Below are positions 25,740 to 35,255 of a stretch of DNA of 64,000 nt, piece after piece. Every line of letters begins with the position of its first letter. The stretch's first letter is position 1. This stretch comes from Flavobacterium coralii (lineage in GTDB: Bacteria; Bacteroidota; Bacteroidia; Flavobacteriales; Flavobacteriaceae). The notes beneath the pieces are model-generated. The model saw only the letters and a program-made list of their open reading frames with translations, did no database searches and was not told where the DNA came from. The position numbers and the translations under genes are program-made. The stretch lies in the NCBI RefSeq assembly GCF_019891545.1, contig NZ_JAHDIU010000002.1, forward strand, positions 434,001-498,000, given 5' to 3'.

Positions 25740-26465
25740 ATGTCTATAGAAAATTTTGAAAATGACGATGAGCGCATCCACGATGGGCTAAAGCAAAAAA
25801 ACTGGAATGAGATAAGGAGTAACGATTCCTGGGCAATATTCAAAATAATGTCAGAATTCGTAAATGGTTTTGAATCAATGGCGCGTATAGGCCCATGTGT
25901 ATCTATATTTGGTTCCGCACGTACAAAACCCGAGGATAAATATTATTTACTTGCAGAAAAAATTGCCGCTAAAATAGCCAAAGCAGGTTATGGTGTTATT
26001 ACAGGTGGTGGCCCCGGTATTATGGAGGCCGGTAACAAAGGTGCCCATGCCGGCGGAGGCCCATCTGTAGGACTGAATATCGAACTGCCTTTCGAGCAGC
26101 ATTTTAACCCTTTTATTGATAAAGACAAGAACCTGAACTTTGACTACTTTTTTGTACGTAAGGTTATGTTTGTAAAATATTCCCAGGGATTTGTCGTAAT
26201 GCCCGGAGGCTTTGGCACCCTTGATGAAATGTTTGAGGCAATAACCCTTATACAGACCAAAAAGATAGCCAAATTCCCAATCATACTTGTGGGCAGCGAA
26301 TTCTGGACGGGCCTAATCGATTGGATTAAAGATGTTATGATTGGCAAATATTTTAATGCCAGTCCTGAAGATATGAAGCTAATCAGGATTGTGGACACAG
26401 AAGACGAAGTACTTGAAGTAATTGACAACTTCTACAAGAAATACAACCTTAGCCCGAACTTTTAA
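25740..26465 (+). CDS. LOG/TIGR00730 family Rossmann-fold protein
   Basis: This 241-residue protein has the nucleotide-binding core SIFGSARTKPEDKYY, then VITGGGPGIMEAGNKGAHAG and the PGGFGTLDEMFE motif that defines the LOG family (cytokinin riboside 5'-monophosphate phosphoribohydrolases; many older records say 'lysine decarboxylase'). In bacteria these proteins act as nucleotide 5'-monophosphate nucleosidases. The gene closely follows uvrA and is ended by a hairpin terminator. Confidence 0.92.
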   Translation: MSIENFENDDERIHDGLKQKNWNEIRSNDSWAIFKIMSEFVNGFESMARIGPCVSIFGSARTKPEDKYYLLAEKIAAKIAKAGYGVITGGGPGIMEAGNKGAHAGGGPSVGLNIELPFEQHFNPFIDKDKNLNFDYFFVRKVMFVKYSQGFVVMPGGFGTLDEMFEAITLIQTKKIAKFPIILVGSEFWTGLIDWIKDVMIGKYFNASPEDMKLIRIVDTEDEVLEVIDNFYKKYNLSPNF

Positions 26466-26468
26466 TAT

Positions 26469-26490
26469 AAAGCTGCCTTTTGGCAGCTTT
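26469..26490 (+). terminator. Terminator after the LOG-family gene
   Basis: AAAGCTGCC and GGCAGCTTT form a 9-bp stem with a TTTT loop, followed by AACATTTTTT. Confidence 0.8.
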
Positions 26491-26590
26491 AACATTTTTT
26501 ACAGCAACCAACTAAACAAAATTGCATCTGTAATATACTTAACAGTAAAAACAGCTGTTTATAGTATATCTGCAAAATAATTTACACGAA

Positions 26591-29428
26591 TTGTCAGCAC
26601 ATTTAAATAGTTTAAAAGCTTTTATATTTTTCCTGCTTATAAATGTACCTGTACAGGCACAGCATCTCAATAAACTTTTTGTTGATGTTGACCATGATGC
26701 AAAGGTGCTTAACGTAAGGCAGGAAATAACCTATTTTAACCAGACATCAGACACAATTAACAGCCTTGTGCTGAACGACTGGAACAATGCATATTCCGGT
26801 AAAGACACTCCTCTTGCTAAACGTTTTTCAGACGAATTTGTCCGTGCTTTTCACCTTGCAAAAGATGAGGACCGCGGTAGCACAACCATAGCTACTGTTA
26901 CCGACCAGAATGGCAGGCCGCTTAGCTGGGAGAGAACACCAAAACATCCTGACATTGTTGATATACAACTTAAAAACCCGATTTACCCAAACCATAAGTT
27001 TAGTATAACGATACGCTATACCGTTAAAATACCAAACGATAGGTTTACCCGTTTTGGCTATGATAAAGACGGGAATTTCATTTTAAAGGACTGGTACCTT
27101 GTGCCTGCCCGTTATACCGAAGGAAAGTTTGTGCGTTACAGTAACGAAAACCTTGACGATATTGCCAATGCCATAAGCGATTATGAAGTTTTACTGAGGG
27201 TGCCGGAGGATATTGCCGTAACATCTGACCTGTATATTGGCAGTGAGAAACGTATAGAAGGCAACAAAAAAGAATATTTTCTGGTAGGTAAACAATCCAA
27301 CAACTTTAACCTTGTATTCGAAAAAAAGAAAACATTTAAAGTTTACAGAAACAGTGTAGCTGAAGTAAGCACCAACCTTAAAGACGACCGTATTACAGAA
27401 ATACAGAAATCACTGATTATAGACCAGGTAACGCGATATGTCGACAGCGTTTTAGGGCGTTATCCTAATGGAAAAATAATAGTCTCACAAAACGATTATG
27501 AGCGTAACCCGGTTTATGGGTTAAACCAGCTCCCCTCCTTCCTAAACCCTTTCCCTGATGCATTTACCTACGAAATACGGTTCCTGAAAACCTACCTGCA
27601 TGCCAACCTCAGAAATACTCTGAAGCTCGACCCGAGAAAAGAAGCGTGGGTATATGATGGCATACAGATATACCTGATGATGCAGTACATGGAAGATTTT
27701 TACCCCGATAAAAAAATGATGGGACAACTGTCCGACTGGGGTATTTTACAGGGGCATCATCTGTTTAATATAGCCTATAATGATAAGTACAATTACCTGT
27801 ACCTGCTCATGGCGCGCAAAAACCTTGACCAGCCTATAGGTTATCCTAAAAATAAGCTCATAAAATTCAATGAGCAACTTGCAGGTAAATATAAAGCCGG
27901 ATTAAGTTTTAAATACCTGAATGATTATCTTGCTACAGATGCCGTACCACAGTCTATAAAAGAATTTTACAGGCTTAACACAACAAGCCAGGCAAGTGCC
28001 AGTGATTTTGAAGAATTGCTAAAAAGCAAGTCACAGAAAAATATCGATTGGTTTTTCGAGACAATGGTACACAGCAGGGAGATCATAGATTATAAATTCG
28101 GGAAGGCAAAAACCATTGGCGATTCATTACATATTACCGTTAAGAACCGTACAGGCGCAAATGTTCCTATACCTGTTTACGGGCTTAAAAATGATACAGT
28201 TGTTTTTAAGCAATGGTTGGAAAATGTAGTTACAGATACTACCTTAACCATAGCATCTTTCGGAGCGGAAAGGCTTGCACTTAACTATGAAAATACAGTG
28301 CCCGAATATAACCTGCGTAATAACTGGCGCACGCTAAACACATGGTCGCCCAACCAAAAGCCTTTTAAATTCACTTTTTTTCAGGATCTTGAAAATCCGC
28401 ACTATAACCAGGTCTTTTATGTGCCAAGCTTTATATTCAATATATATGACGGATTTTCGCCCGGGCTGCGCCTGCATAACAAGTCATTACTTGAAAAACC
28501 GATTATATTTGAGCTGAATCCTACCTATTCCCTTAAAACAGGACAACTCATAGGATCATTTTCTTTCGCTGTAAACAATTATATTCGGGAAGGCGACTTG
28601 TTTAATGTGCGTTATTCTGTGGGGGCATCAACCTATCACTACGCGCCAGATGCACGCTATACAAAGTTTACGCCTGCCGTGCAGTTCCGTATCCGTGAGG
28701 AAGACTTCAGGGAAAACCGCAGGCAGTTTATAACATTACGCCAGGTTTTAGTTGACCGCGAGAGGTCTGTATATGCCGGTACGGAAGAGCAGAACGAAAG
28801 TTATTCTGTTTTTAACGCACGTTACAGTAAGTTCGACTCAGAGATTACAAAGCATTATAATTTTTATACCGATGTGCAGCTTTCAAAATCATTTGGCAAG
28901 CTTGCAGGCGAAGTACAATTCAGGAGGCTGTTTAATGATAACAGGCAAATTAACCTGCGTATGTTTGCAGGTGCTTTTGTGTATCGCAGCACTAATTCAG
29001 AATTTTTCAGCTTCGGTCTCGACAGGCCAAGCGACTACATGTTTGACTATAATTTTTACGGGCGTTCTGAAACTACTGGGCTTTTCAGCCAGCAATACAT
29101 AATGGCCGAGGGAGGCTTTAAATCAATATTCGGTACACGTTTTGCCAATCAGTGGATGGTAACGGTTAACGGAAGCTTTAATATCTGGAACTGGATAGAA
29201 GTATATGGTGATGCCGGGACATTTAAAAATAAGTATGACAGTGCAAAATTTGTATATGACAGCGGCATCCGCCTTAACCTGCTGCCTGATTATTTTGAGC
29301 TATACTTCCCGGTATATTCAAGTAACGGATTTGAACTTCAGGATGGTAACTATAGCGAAAAAATACGTTTTGTGGTAACTATAAGCCCAGGCACGCTCAT
29401 AAACCTGTTTACACGTAAATGGTTCTGA
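26591..29428 (+). CDS. Large M1-peptidase-like secreted protein with degenerate zinc site and barrel-like C-terminus
   Basis: This 945-residue protein starts at a TTG: no in-frame ATG or GTG lies between the upstream stop at 26546 and the signal peptide apart from a poorly placed GTA/CTG region, and LKAFIFFLLINVPVQAQ follows directly. Residues 20-450 resemble an M1 aminopeptidase N-domain and core (LNDWNNAYSGKDTPLAKRFS is a conserved flavobacterial segment). Where HExxH-X18-E should lie, it has KTYLH (333-337), then 18 residues and Asp356 in AWVYDGIQIYL, so only His337 and the acidic position remain. Residues about 600-945 look like an outer-membrane beta-barrel. It is probably not an active peptidase. 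Confidence 0.75.
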   Translation: MSAHLNSLKAFIFFLLINVPVQAQHLNKLFVDVDHDAKVLNVRQEITYFNQTSDTINSLVLNDWNNAYSGKDTPLAKRFSDEFVRAFHLAKDEDRGSTTIATVTDQNGRPLSWERTPKHPDIVDIQLKNPIYPNHKFSITIRYTVKIPNDRFTRFGYDKDGNFILKDWYLVPARYTEGKFVRYSNENLDDIANAISDYEVLLRVPEDIAVTSDLYIGSEKRIEGNKKEYFLVGKQSNNFNLVFEKKKTFKVYRNSVAEVSTNLKDDRITEIQKSLIIDQVTRYVDSVLGRYPNGKIIVSQNDYERNPVYGLNQLPSFLNPFPDAFTYEIRFLKTYLHANLRNTLKLDPRKEAWVYDGIQIYLMMQYMEDFYPDKKMMGQLSDWGILQGHHLFNIAYNDKYNYLYLLMARKNLDQPIGYPKNKLIKFNEQLAGKYKAGLSFKYLNDYLATDAVPQSIKEFYRLNTTSQASASDFEELLKSKSQKNIDWFFETMVHSREIIDYKFGKAKTIGDSLHITVKNRTGANVPIPVYGLKNDTVVFKQWLENVVTDTTLTIASFGAERLALNYENTVPEYNLRNNWRTLNTWSPNQKPFKFTFFQDLENPHYNQVFYVPSFIFNIYDGFSPGLRLHNKSLLEKPIIFELNPTYSLKTGQLIGSFSFAVNNYIREGDLFNVRYSVGASTYHYAPDARYTKFTPAVQFRIREEDFRENRRQFITLRQVLVDRERSVYAGTEEQNESYSVFNARYSKFDSEITKHYNFYTDVQLSKSFGKLAGEVQFRRLFNDNRQINLRMFAGAFVYRSTNSEFFSFGLDRPSDYMFDYNFYGRSETTGLFSQQYIMAEGGFKSIFGTRFANQWMVTVNGSFNIWNWIEVYGDAGTFKNKYDSAKFVYDSGIRLNLLPDYFELYFPVYSSNGFELQDGNYSEKIRFVVTISPGTLINLFTRKWF

Positions 29429-29580
29429 CGGAATAACCAGAGTTCGTAAAAAATATATAAAACATATTTTTTAGGTGGTTTTAATAATTATAATCCATCA
29501 AAACAGCTAATTGTTACTTTTTTATTAAAAATAATTAAAGTAATTTTCCTGAGCTGCTGTTAAAGTTTAAATCTTTTATT

Positions 29581-29588
29581 TAAATTTG
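29581..29588 (+). promoter_or_regulatory. Putative -7 box for the fused E1 gene
   Basis: TAAATTTG fits TAnnTTTG and lies 22 bp upstream of the start codon at 29611. The -33 element is not obvious. Confidence 0.4.
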
Positions 29589-29610
29589 TAGGCATACAAC
29601 CCGTTGTTAT

Positions 29611-32013
29611 ATGACAGAGACACAGACAAAGAAATCAATTTCATTTGACGATTTTAAGGCAGAAGTGCTGAATGATTACAAACTTGCCGTTTTAAGCAGG
29701 GAATGCAGCCTTTTGGGCCGCAGGGAAGTACTTACAGGTAAAGCCAAATTCGGTATATTCGGAGATGGTAAGGAAGTACCACAGCTTGCAATGGCAAAAG
29801 CATTTAAAAATGGCGATTTCCGCTCGGGTTATTACCGCGACCAGACATTTATGATGGCTATAGGCCAGCTAACCGTACAACAGTTTTTTGCGGGCTTATA
29901 CGGCCACAGCGATATAGAGCACGACCCAATGTCGGGCGGGCGCCAAATGGGTGGCCACTTTGCCACTCACAGCCTGGATGAAAACGGAAACTGGAAAAAC
30001 CTTACACAACAAAAAAACTCCAGTGCCGATATATCCCCTACTGCCGGACAAATGCCGAGGCTTTTAGGGCTTGCACAGGCCTCTAAAATATACAGGAATG
30101 TACCAGGTATTGATGCCGAAAAATTTTCCGTAAACGGGAATGAAATAGCATGGGGTACAATAGGTAATGCCAGTACATCTGAAGGTTTATTTTTTGAAAC
30201 CATAAATGCTGCCGGAGTACTACAGGTACCGATGGTAATAAGCGTTTGGGATGATGAATATGGTATATCAGTACACGCAAGGCACCAGACTACAAAAGAA
30301 AATATCTCTGAAATACTTAAAGGATTTCAGCGTGATGAAGACAACAAAGGCTACGAAATCATAAAGGTTAAAGGCTGGGATTATCCTGAACTGGTTGCCG
30401 CCTATGAAAAAGCTTCTGCTATAGCCCGTGAAGAGCATGTGCCTGTGCTAATACACGTACATGAGCTTACACAGCCGCAGGGACACTCTACATCTGGCTC
30501 GCACGAACGATATAAAAACACTGACCGCCTGAGCTGGGAAGGTGAGTATGACTGTATTGCCCAGATGAGGAAATGGATGCTTGACAATAACATTGCTCTA
30601 GAAGAGGACCTTGAAGCTATAGAAAAAGATGCTAAGAAAGATGTTCTTGAAGGTAAAAAAGCAGCATGGTCAGCTTATACCGCACCAATGAAAGCTGAAC
30701 AACAGGAACTTGTAGCTTTGCTTACAAATATAGCTTCCAAAAGCCCTAATAAGGTATTCATAGAGAAGCATGCAAATGATCTTGCTTCAATTAAAGAGCC
30801 TATCCGCAAAGAAGTACTGACTACTGCGCGTAAAGTATTGCGCATTATTGTTAATGAAGACAGCAGGATGCAACTTGCAGGCTGGATAAAAAATTATACA
30901 GAAAAAATACAGCCTAAATATAGTTCACACCTTTTCTCTGAATCAGACAAAAGCGTTTACAATGTTAAGCCTGTAGCTGCAGAATATGGTGATAATGCTG
31001 AGGAAGTTGACGGAAGGGTAATTATACGCGATAATTTTGATGCAGTATTCAGCAGATATCCTGAAGCACTTGTTTTTGGTGAAGATTGCGGTAACATTGG
31101 TGATGTGAACCAAGGGCTTGAAGGCATGCAGGAAAAGTATGGCGACTTCAGGGTTTGTGATGCGGGTATCCGCGAGGCAACTATACTTGGCCAGGGTATT
31201 GGTATGGCAATGCGTGGCTTGAGGCCGATTGCAGAAATACAATATTTGGATTATCTGTTATATGCTGTACAAATCATGAGCGATGACCTTGCAACCCTGC
31301 AATACAGGACTGCCGGAAAACAAAAAGCACCACTTATTATAAGGACACGCGGACACAGGCTTGAAGGCATATGGCATTCGGGTTCTCCTATGGGTATGAT
31401 TATAAATGCGCTAAGGGGCATACACGTGCTTGTACCGCGCAACATGACCAAAGCTGCAGGTTTTTATAACACGCTGCTTGAAACAGATGAGCCTGCACTT
31501 ATAGTAGAATGCCTTAACGGTTACAGGCTTAAAGAAAAGATGCCTGCAAATCTGGGTGAGTTTAAAACACCTGTTGGCGTTGTAGAAACTATAAGGGAGG
31601 GTAATGATATTACACTTGTTTCTTATGGTTCTACCCTGCGCCTTGTAGAGCAAGCTGCAAAAGAACTGGCGGAAGCAGGCATAGAAGCTGAAATTATAGA
31701 TATTCAGTCACTGCTACCGTTTGATATTAACCATGATATTGTTAAGAGTGTTGCCAAAACAAACAGGCTGCTGGTTATAGATGAAGATGTTCCCGGCGGG
31801 GCATCTGCATATATACTGCAAAAAATTGTGGATGAGCAGGACGCTTACCGCTACCTTGACAGCAAGCCTGAGGCTATGAGCGCAAAAGCACACAGGCCGG
31901 CTTACGGCACGGATGGCGACTACTTCAGCAAACCATCTGCAGAAGATATATATGAAAAGGTATATGCAATTATGCACGAAGCCAATCCGGCAAAATTTCC
32001 TTCACTATATTAA
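29611..32013 (+). CDS. Fused alpha/beta E1 component of a 2-oxoacid (probably branched-chain) dehydrogenase
   Basis: This 800-residue protein joins an alpha-type half (residues ~1-370, with RSGYYRDQTFMMAIG, GGRQMGGHF, AWGTIGNASTSEGLF and the VHELTQPQGHSTSGSHERY loop) to a beta-type half (~470-800, with VFGEDCGNIGDVNQGLEGM, IREATILGQGIGMAMRGLRP, VLVPRNMTKAAGFYNTLL and VIDEDVPGGASAYIL). E1 uses thiamine diphosphate to decarboxylate a 2-oxoacid and pass the acyl group to lipoyl-E2. Sequence style suits branched-chain 2-oxoacids, important for iso-fatty acids in flavobacteria; 2-oxoglutarate or pyruvate use cannot be excluded. No E2 or E3 gene is nearby. A long bidirectional terminator follows immediately. 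Confidence 0.92.
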   Translation: MTETQTKKSISFDDFKAEVLNDYKLAVLSRECSLLGRREVLTGKAKFGIFGDGKEVPQLAMAKAFKNGDFRSGYYRDQTFMMAIGQLTVQQFFAGLYGHSDIEHDPMSGGRQMGGHFATHSLDENGNWKNLTQQKNSSADISPTAGQMPRLLGLAQASKIYRNVPGIDAEKFSVNGNEIAWGTIGNASTSEGLFFETINAAGVLQVPMVISVWDDEYGISVHARHQTTKENISEILKGFQRDEDNKGYEIIKVKGWDYPELVAAYEKASAIAREEHVPVLIHVHELTQPQGHSTSGSHERYKNTDRLSWEGEYDCIAQMRKWMLDNNIALEEDLEAIEKDAKKDVLEGKKAAWSAYTAPMKAEQQELVALLTNIASKSPNKVFIEKHANDLASIKEPIRKEVLTTARKVLRIIVNEDSRMQLAGWIKNYTEKIQPKYSSHLFSESDKSVYNVKPVAAEYGDNAEEVDGRVIIRDNFDAVFSRYPEALVFGEDCGNIGDVNQGLEGMQEKYGDFRVCDAGIREATILGQGIGMAMRGLRPIAEIQYLDYLLYAVQIMSDDLATLQYRTAGKQKAPLIIRTRGHRLEGIWHSGSPMGMIINALRGIHVLVPRNMTKAAGFYNTLLETDEPALIVECLNGYRLKEKMPANLGEFKTPVGVVETIREGNDITLVSYGSTLRLVEQAAKELAEAGIEAEIIDIQSLLPFDINHDIVKSVAKTNRLLVIDEDVPGGASAYILQKIVDEQDAYRYLDSKPEAMSAKAHRPAYGTDGDYFSKPSAEDIYEKVYAIMHEANPAKFPSLY

Positions 32014-32047
32014 AAACAAAGCCCGCTTTTAAAGCGGGCTTTGTTTT
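32013..32047. terminator. Bidirectional terminator overlapping both stop codons
   Basis: AAAACAAAGCCCGCTTT and AAAGCGGGCTTTGTTTT are perfect complements. The stem begins at the last base of the E1 stop codon and ends inside the aldehyde dehydrogenase stop codon, so it serves both genes. Confidence 0.9.
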
Positions 32048-33398
32048 ACTTTATATAAACTGTTTTTACATTCACAAATTCCTTAATGCCGTTTTCTGCC
32101 AGCTCCCTGCCAAAACCAGACTTTTTTACTCCGCCAAACGGCAGTGCAGGATCCGATTTTACAAGTGCATTTACAAATACTGCCCCCTCATTGAAAAAGT
32201 GTAATTTCTCTTTAATGGATTCAACGTTTTCTGTAAACACAGTTACACCAAGCCCAAACTCAGTTGCATTGCTTAATTCTACCGCTTCTTCAAAAGTGCT
32301 GAAAGGTATAACAGGAGCAACAGGCCCAAACACTTCCTCTTTAAAAACAGGCATATCTGTTGTTACATCAGTTAGTATTGTCGGTTCATAAAAAGCGTTA
32401 TTGCGATTACCACCTGTTATAATCTTAGCTCCCATTTTTACAGATTCTTCAACCTGTTTTTCTACTTCTTCAGCAAGGTCAACCCGTGCCAATGGCCCTA
32501 TATAGGTATCTTCATCCATCGGGTCTCCGCTTTTTAATGCCTCTACCCTTTCTTTAAATTTTGTAGTAAAAGCATCAAATAGGCTTTCATGCACTAAAAA
32601 GCGCTTGGCGGCTATGCAGCTTTGCCCTGTGTTTTGCATACGTGCTGTTACAGCCGTTTCCGCAGCTTTATCTATATCGGCATCTTCCAAAATAATGAAT
32701 GCATTGCTGCCACCCAGTTCAAGTACTGATTTTTTAATGCCTTTTGCAGCCGTTGCCGCTACTGATGCACCTGCTTTTTCGCTTCCGGTAAGTGAAACGG
32801 CTTTTACGATAGGATTCTCTATAATTTTTTCAACTTGTTTGCCGGAAATAAGCAGGTTTTTATATACACCATCCGGAAAAGCGGCTTCTTTAAAAAGTTT
32901 TTCAATCATTATCGCACAACCGGCAACGTTGCTTGCATGCTTAACCGCAACCGTATTACCTGCAATTATACTGAGTATTGCAAAACGAAATACCTGCCAG
33001 TACGGGAAATTCCACGGCATGACACCTAATATTACCCCTAATGGCTCATAGGTAACATAACTTTCAGAGGCGTCTGTTTTAATAGTTTTAGGAGCTAAAA
33101 ATTGCTCTGCATTATCAATATAATATTCGCATAATAAACGGCATTTTTCAACTTCAGCAACCGACTGTTTGTAGGGCTTCCCCATTTCTGCAGTACATTG
33201 GCGCGCCAGCGTTTCTTTATTGTTTGTTAATGCAAATATTAAATTTTTGATAAATTTGAGCCGTTCTGCAACAGTTTGCCCTTTCCACTGAATAAAGGTT
33301 TTCTGATTAATATCTATTATTTGAATAGCCTGAATATCAGTAATATATTGATAGTCAGATAAAATAGTTAGATCAAAAGGATTTGTAATTGAAAACAT
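32046..33398 (-). CDS. NAD(P)-dependent aldehyde dehydrogenase, probably succinate-semialdehyde dehydrogenase
   Basis: This 450-residue ALDH has the catalytic Glu227 (VLELGGSNAFIIL) and nucleophile Cys261 (NTGQSCIAAKRF), the NAD-binding motif region VIPWNF-equivalent LGVMPWNFPYWQVFR, and SLTGSEKAGASVA. The short length and ELGGSNAF motif match the YneI/Sad-type succinate-semialdehyde dehydrogenases of Bacteroidota, which convert succinate semialdehyde to succinate. Substrate identity is family inference. No GABA aminotransferase is adjacent. The gene is convergent with the E1 gene and shares its terminator. Confidence 0.9.
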   Translation of the reverse strand: MFSITNPFDLTILSDYQYITDIQAIQIIDINQKTFIQWKGQTVAERLKFIKNLIFALTNNKETLARQCTAEMGKPYKQSVAEVEKCRLLCEYYIDNAEQFLAPKTIKTDASESYVTYEPLGVILGVMPWNFPYWQVFRFAILSIIAGNTVAVKHASNVAGCAIMIEKLFKEAAFPDGVYKNLLISGKQVEKIIENPIVKAVSLTGSEKAGASVAATAAKGIKKSVLELGGSNAFIILEDADIDKAAETAVTARMQNTGQSCIAAKRFLVHESLFDAFTTKFKERVEALKSGDPMDEDTYIGPLARVDLAEEVEKQVEESVKMGAKIITGGNRNNAFYEPTILTDVTTDMPVFKEEVFGPVAPVIPFSTFEEAVELSNATEFGLGVTVFTENVESIKEKLHFFNEGAVFVNALVKSDPALPFGGVKKSGFGRELAENGIKEFVNVKTVYIK

Positions 33399-33507
33399 TT
33401 TTTAATTTTGTCGCGTTAAGTTATAATTATAACACGTATTTACTTAAATATAAAATTATTACATTTACACGAAATTTCAAACCTACCGATAACATTAAAC
33501 AATTATT

Positions 33508-34752
33508 ATGAAGAAAATCTTTCTCCCCTTATTATTAGTTAGTCTTACAGGTGCAGTCAGTGCACAGGAAGGCGGCGCTAATGATTTTAACAAGTGGTCT
33601 GTAGATGTAAACGGCGGTGTAAACAAAGCTGCCAACCCTATGTCTCAGGGATATCATATGAATGCAAATAACCTTTTTCATGCAGACCTTGGTTTTCGTT
33701 ATATGTTTAATACAAAATTCGGACTTAAGCTACACGGAAGTTACGATGTTTTAAACGATGATGGAGATAACCCGGACAGGGAATTTAAAAGTGAAGTAAT
33801 TGGTATAGCTTTACAGGGATATGCCAATCTTGGCCGTATTATGGAATTTGAAACCTGGACCGACAGAATAAACGTATTAGGACACCTTGGTGTAGGTGTT
33901 TCACAGCTTTCGAATGATCAGTTTGACGGCGGCGACAGGCTTGGTAACTTTCTTATTGGTTTGGGGGCCCAATACAGAATATCTAACAGAATTGCCATTA
34001 ATGCGGATTTTACTATGATAAACAACTTCTCTCAGCACAGAACATGGGATGGAGCTGAATATAACCCAATGGGTGAGCAGGGATTTGACAGTACACTTTA
34101 CCATGCTACAATAGGTTTATCTTTTTACCTGGGCAAGCATGAAAAGCATGCTGACTGGTATGTAGATGAAAAATCTGATGAGCTTGAAGATATTGAAAGC
34201 AGGCTTGGTGAAATGGAAACACTAATGAATGATACTGATAAAGATGGTGTGCCTGACTACCTTGATGCAGAGCCTAACACTATTACAGGTGTTGCTGTTG
34301 ACAGCAAAGGACGTACCATTGACAGGAACAATAACGGTGTGCCGGATGAGCTTGAATCTTATATAGAAGCTAAAAACACTGAAGTGAAAAGCAGTGTAGC
34401 ATCTGACATTAAAGACCTTATCAACGGTGGATACGTAAATGTGTATTTTGACTTTAACAAGGATATGCCAAATGCACAATCAGTTAACGGTATAAACTTC
34501 CTTATCAAGTACCTGAAAGATAACCCTAGCGTAAATGCTGATGTTATTGGTTATGCTGATGAAATTGGTAATACCGAATATAACCAGGCTTTATCTGCAA
34601 GAAGGGCTGAAAACGTTAAGCAGATACTTGTTGATGCAGGAATTAACGGTTCAAGGCTAAACATTATGGGTAACGGAGAAGATACCTCTGTTAGTAAAGA
34701 CTCTAAATATGCACGCCAGGTGGTTAGAAGGGTAACATTTATCCTGAAATAA
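33508..34752 (+). CDS. OmpA family outer-membrane protein
   Basis: This 414-residue protein has a signal peptide (MKKIFLPLLLVSLTGAVSAQ). An N-terminal eight-strand barrel-like region (residues ~25-215, with repeated aromatic strand ends) is followed by a calcium-binding TSP3-like segment DTDKDGVPDYLDAEPNT (about residues 243-259) and NNNGVPDELE, then a C-terminal OmpA peptidoglycan-binding domain (VYFDFNKDMPNAQSV, ADVIGYADEIGNTEYNQALS, ARRAENVKQIL, residues ~311-414). It should anchor the outer membrane to peptidoglycan. This is the abundant OmpA type of flavobacteria. A terminator follows. Confidence 0.95.
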   Translation: MKKIFLPLLLVSLTGAVSAQEGGANDFNKWSVDVNGGVNKAANPMSQGYHMNANNLFHADLGFRYMFNTKFGLKLHGSYDVLNDDGDNPDREFKSEVIGIALQGYANLGRIMEFETWTDRINVLGHLGVGVSQLSNDQFDGGDRLGNFLIGLGAQYRISNRIAINADFTMINNFSQHRTWDGAEYNPMGEQGFDSTLYHATIGLSFYLGKHEKHADWYVDEKSDELEDIESRLGEMETLMNDTDKDGVPDYLDAEPNTITGVAVDSKGRTIDRNNNGVPDELESYIEAKNTEVKSSVASDIKDLINGGYVNVYFDFNKDMPNAQSVNGINFLIKYLKDNPSVNADVIGYADEIGNTEYNQALSARRAENVKQILVDAGINGSRLNIMGNGEDTSVSKDSKYARQVVRRVTFILK

Positions 34753-34777
34753 GCCGTAAGGTTAATAACTATACCAA

Positions 34778-34803
34778 AAACCTCTGTTTAATGCAGAGGT
34801 TTT
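34778..34803 (+). terminator. Terminator after the OmpA-family gene
   Basis: AAACCTCTG and CAGAGGTTT pair across a short loop and run into a T-tract to 34806. Confidence 0.85.
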
Positions 34804-34826
34804 TTTATATCTTTAAAATAAAAACC

Positions 34827-35228
34827 ATGAGCCCGCGAGACATTGCCATAAGCAGTATTAGGGAAGAATTACTGGGCAGCATACACCCACAGTCTTCTGC
34901 AGAAGAAATTTTCCAGAATAAAACCATCCGCCCTATCCTTAAATTTCAAAATGACATTTTTGTAGCATCATTCCGAAACTACGTGAATAAACATAAAACC
35001 GATTTTTACAGCCTTAGCATTGAAAAGAAGCTGTTGTTTATTGAGAATGCTATACAGAAAGATATAAAGTTTCGTAATGCATTAAAGGGAATGGTTATAG
35101 CTATGTTTACGATAGAGGAGTTCGAGGAATATATAAAGAACTCATCAAACCTGAATAAGAGAATGATGAATCTGCTAATTGAAAGGTTAAAGGATCAGGT
35201 TCAGTTACTCGAAGAAAAAGCGGTATAA
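34827..35228 (+). CDS. Hypothetical protein (some relatives are labelled 'glyoxalase')
   Basis: This 133-residue protein begins MSPRDIAISSIREELLGS at 34827. The extended reading from 34791 lies within the upstream terminator and is rejected. It is entirely helical in character, with YVNKHKTDFYSLSIEKKLLF and a terminal LNKRMMNLLIERLKDQVQLL coiled-coil-like helix. I recall similar short flavobacterial proteins filed as 'glyoxalase', but nothing like a glyoxalase metal site is visible, so no function is assigned. It is convergent with the META-domain gene and shares a hairpin. Confidence 0.75.
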   Translation: MSPRDIAISSIREELLGSIHPQSSAEEIFQNKTIRPILKFQNDIFVASFRNYVNKHKTDFYSLSIEKKLLFIENAIQKDIKFRNALKGMVIAMFTIEEFEEYIKNSSNLNKRMMNLLIERLKDQVQLLEEKAV

Positions 35229-35230
35229 AA

Positions 35231-35253
35231 AAGAGGAACTTAAAGTTCCTCTT
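35231..35253. terminator. Bidirectional terminator
   Basis: AAGAGGAACT (35231-35240), loop TAA, AGTTCCTCTT (35244-35253): a perfect 10-bp stem with T-runs on both sides, between convergent stops at 35228 and 35256. Confidence 0.9.
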
Positions 35254-35255
35254 TT

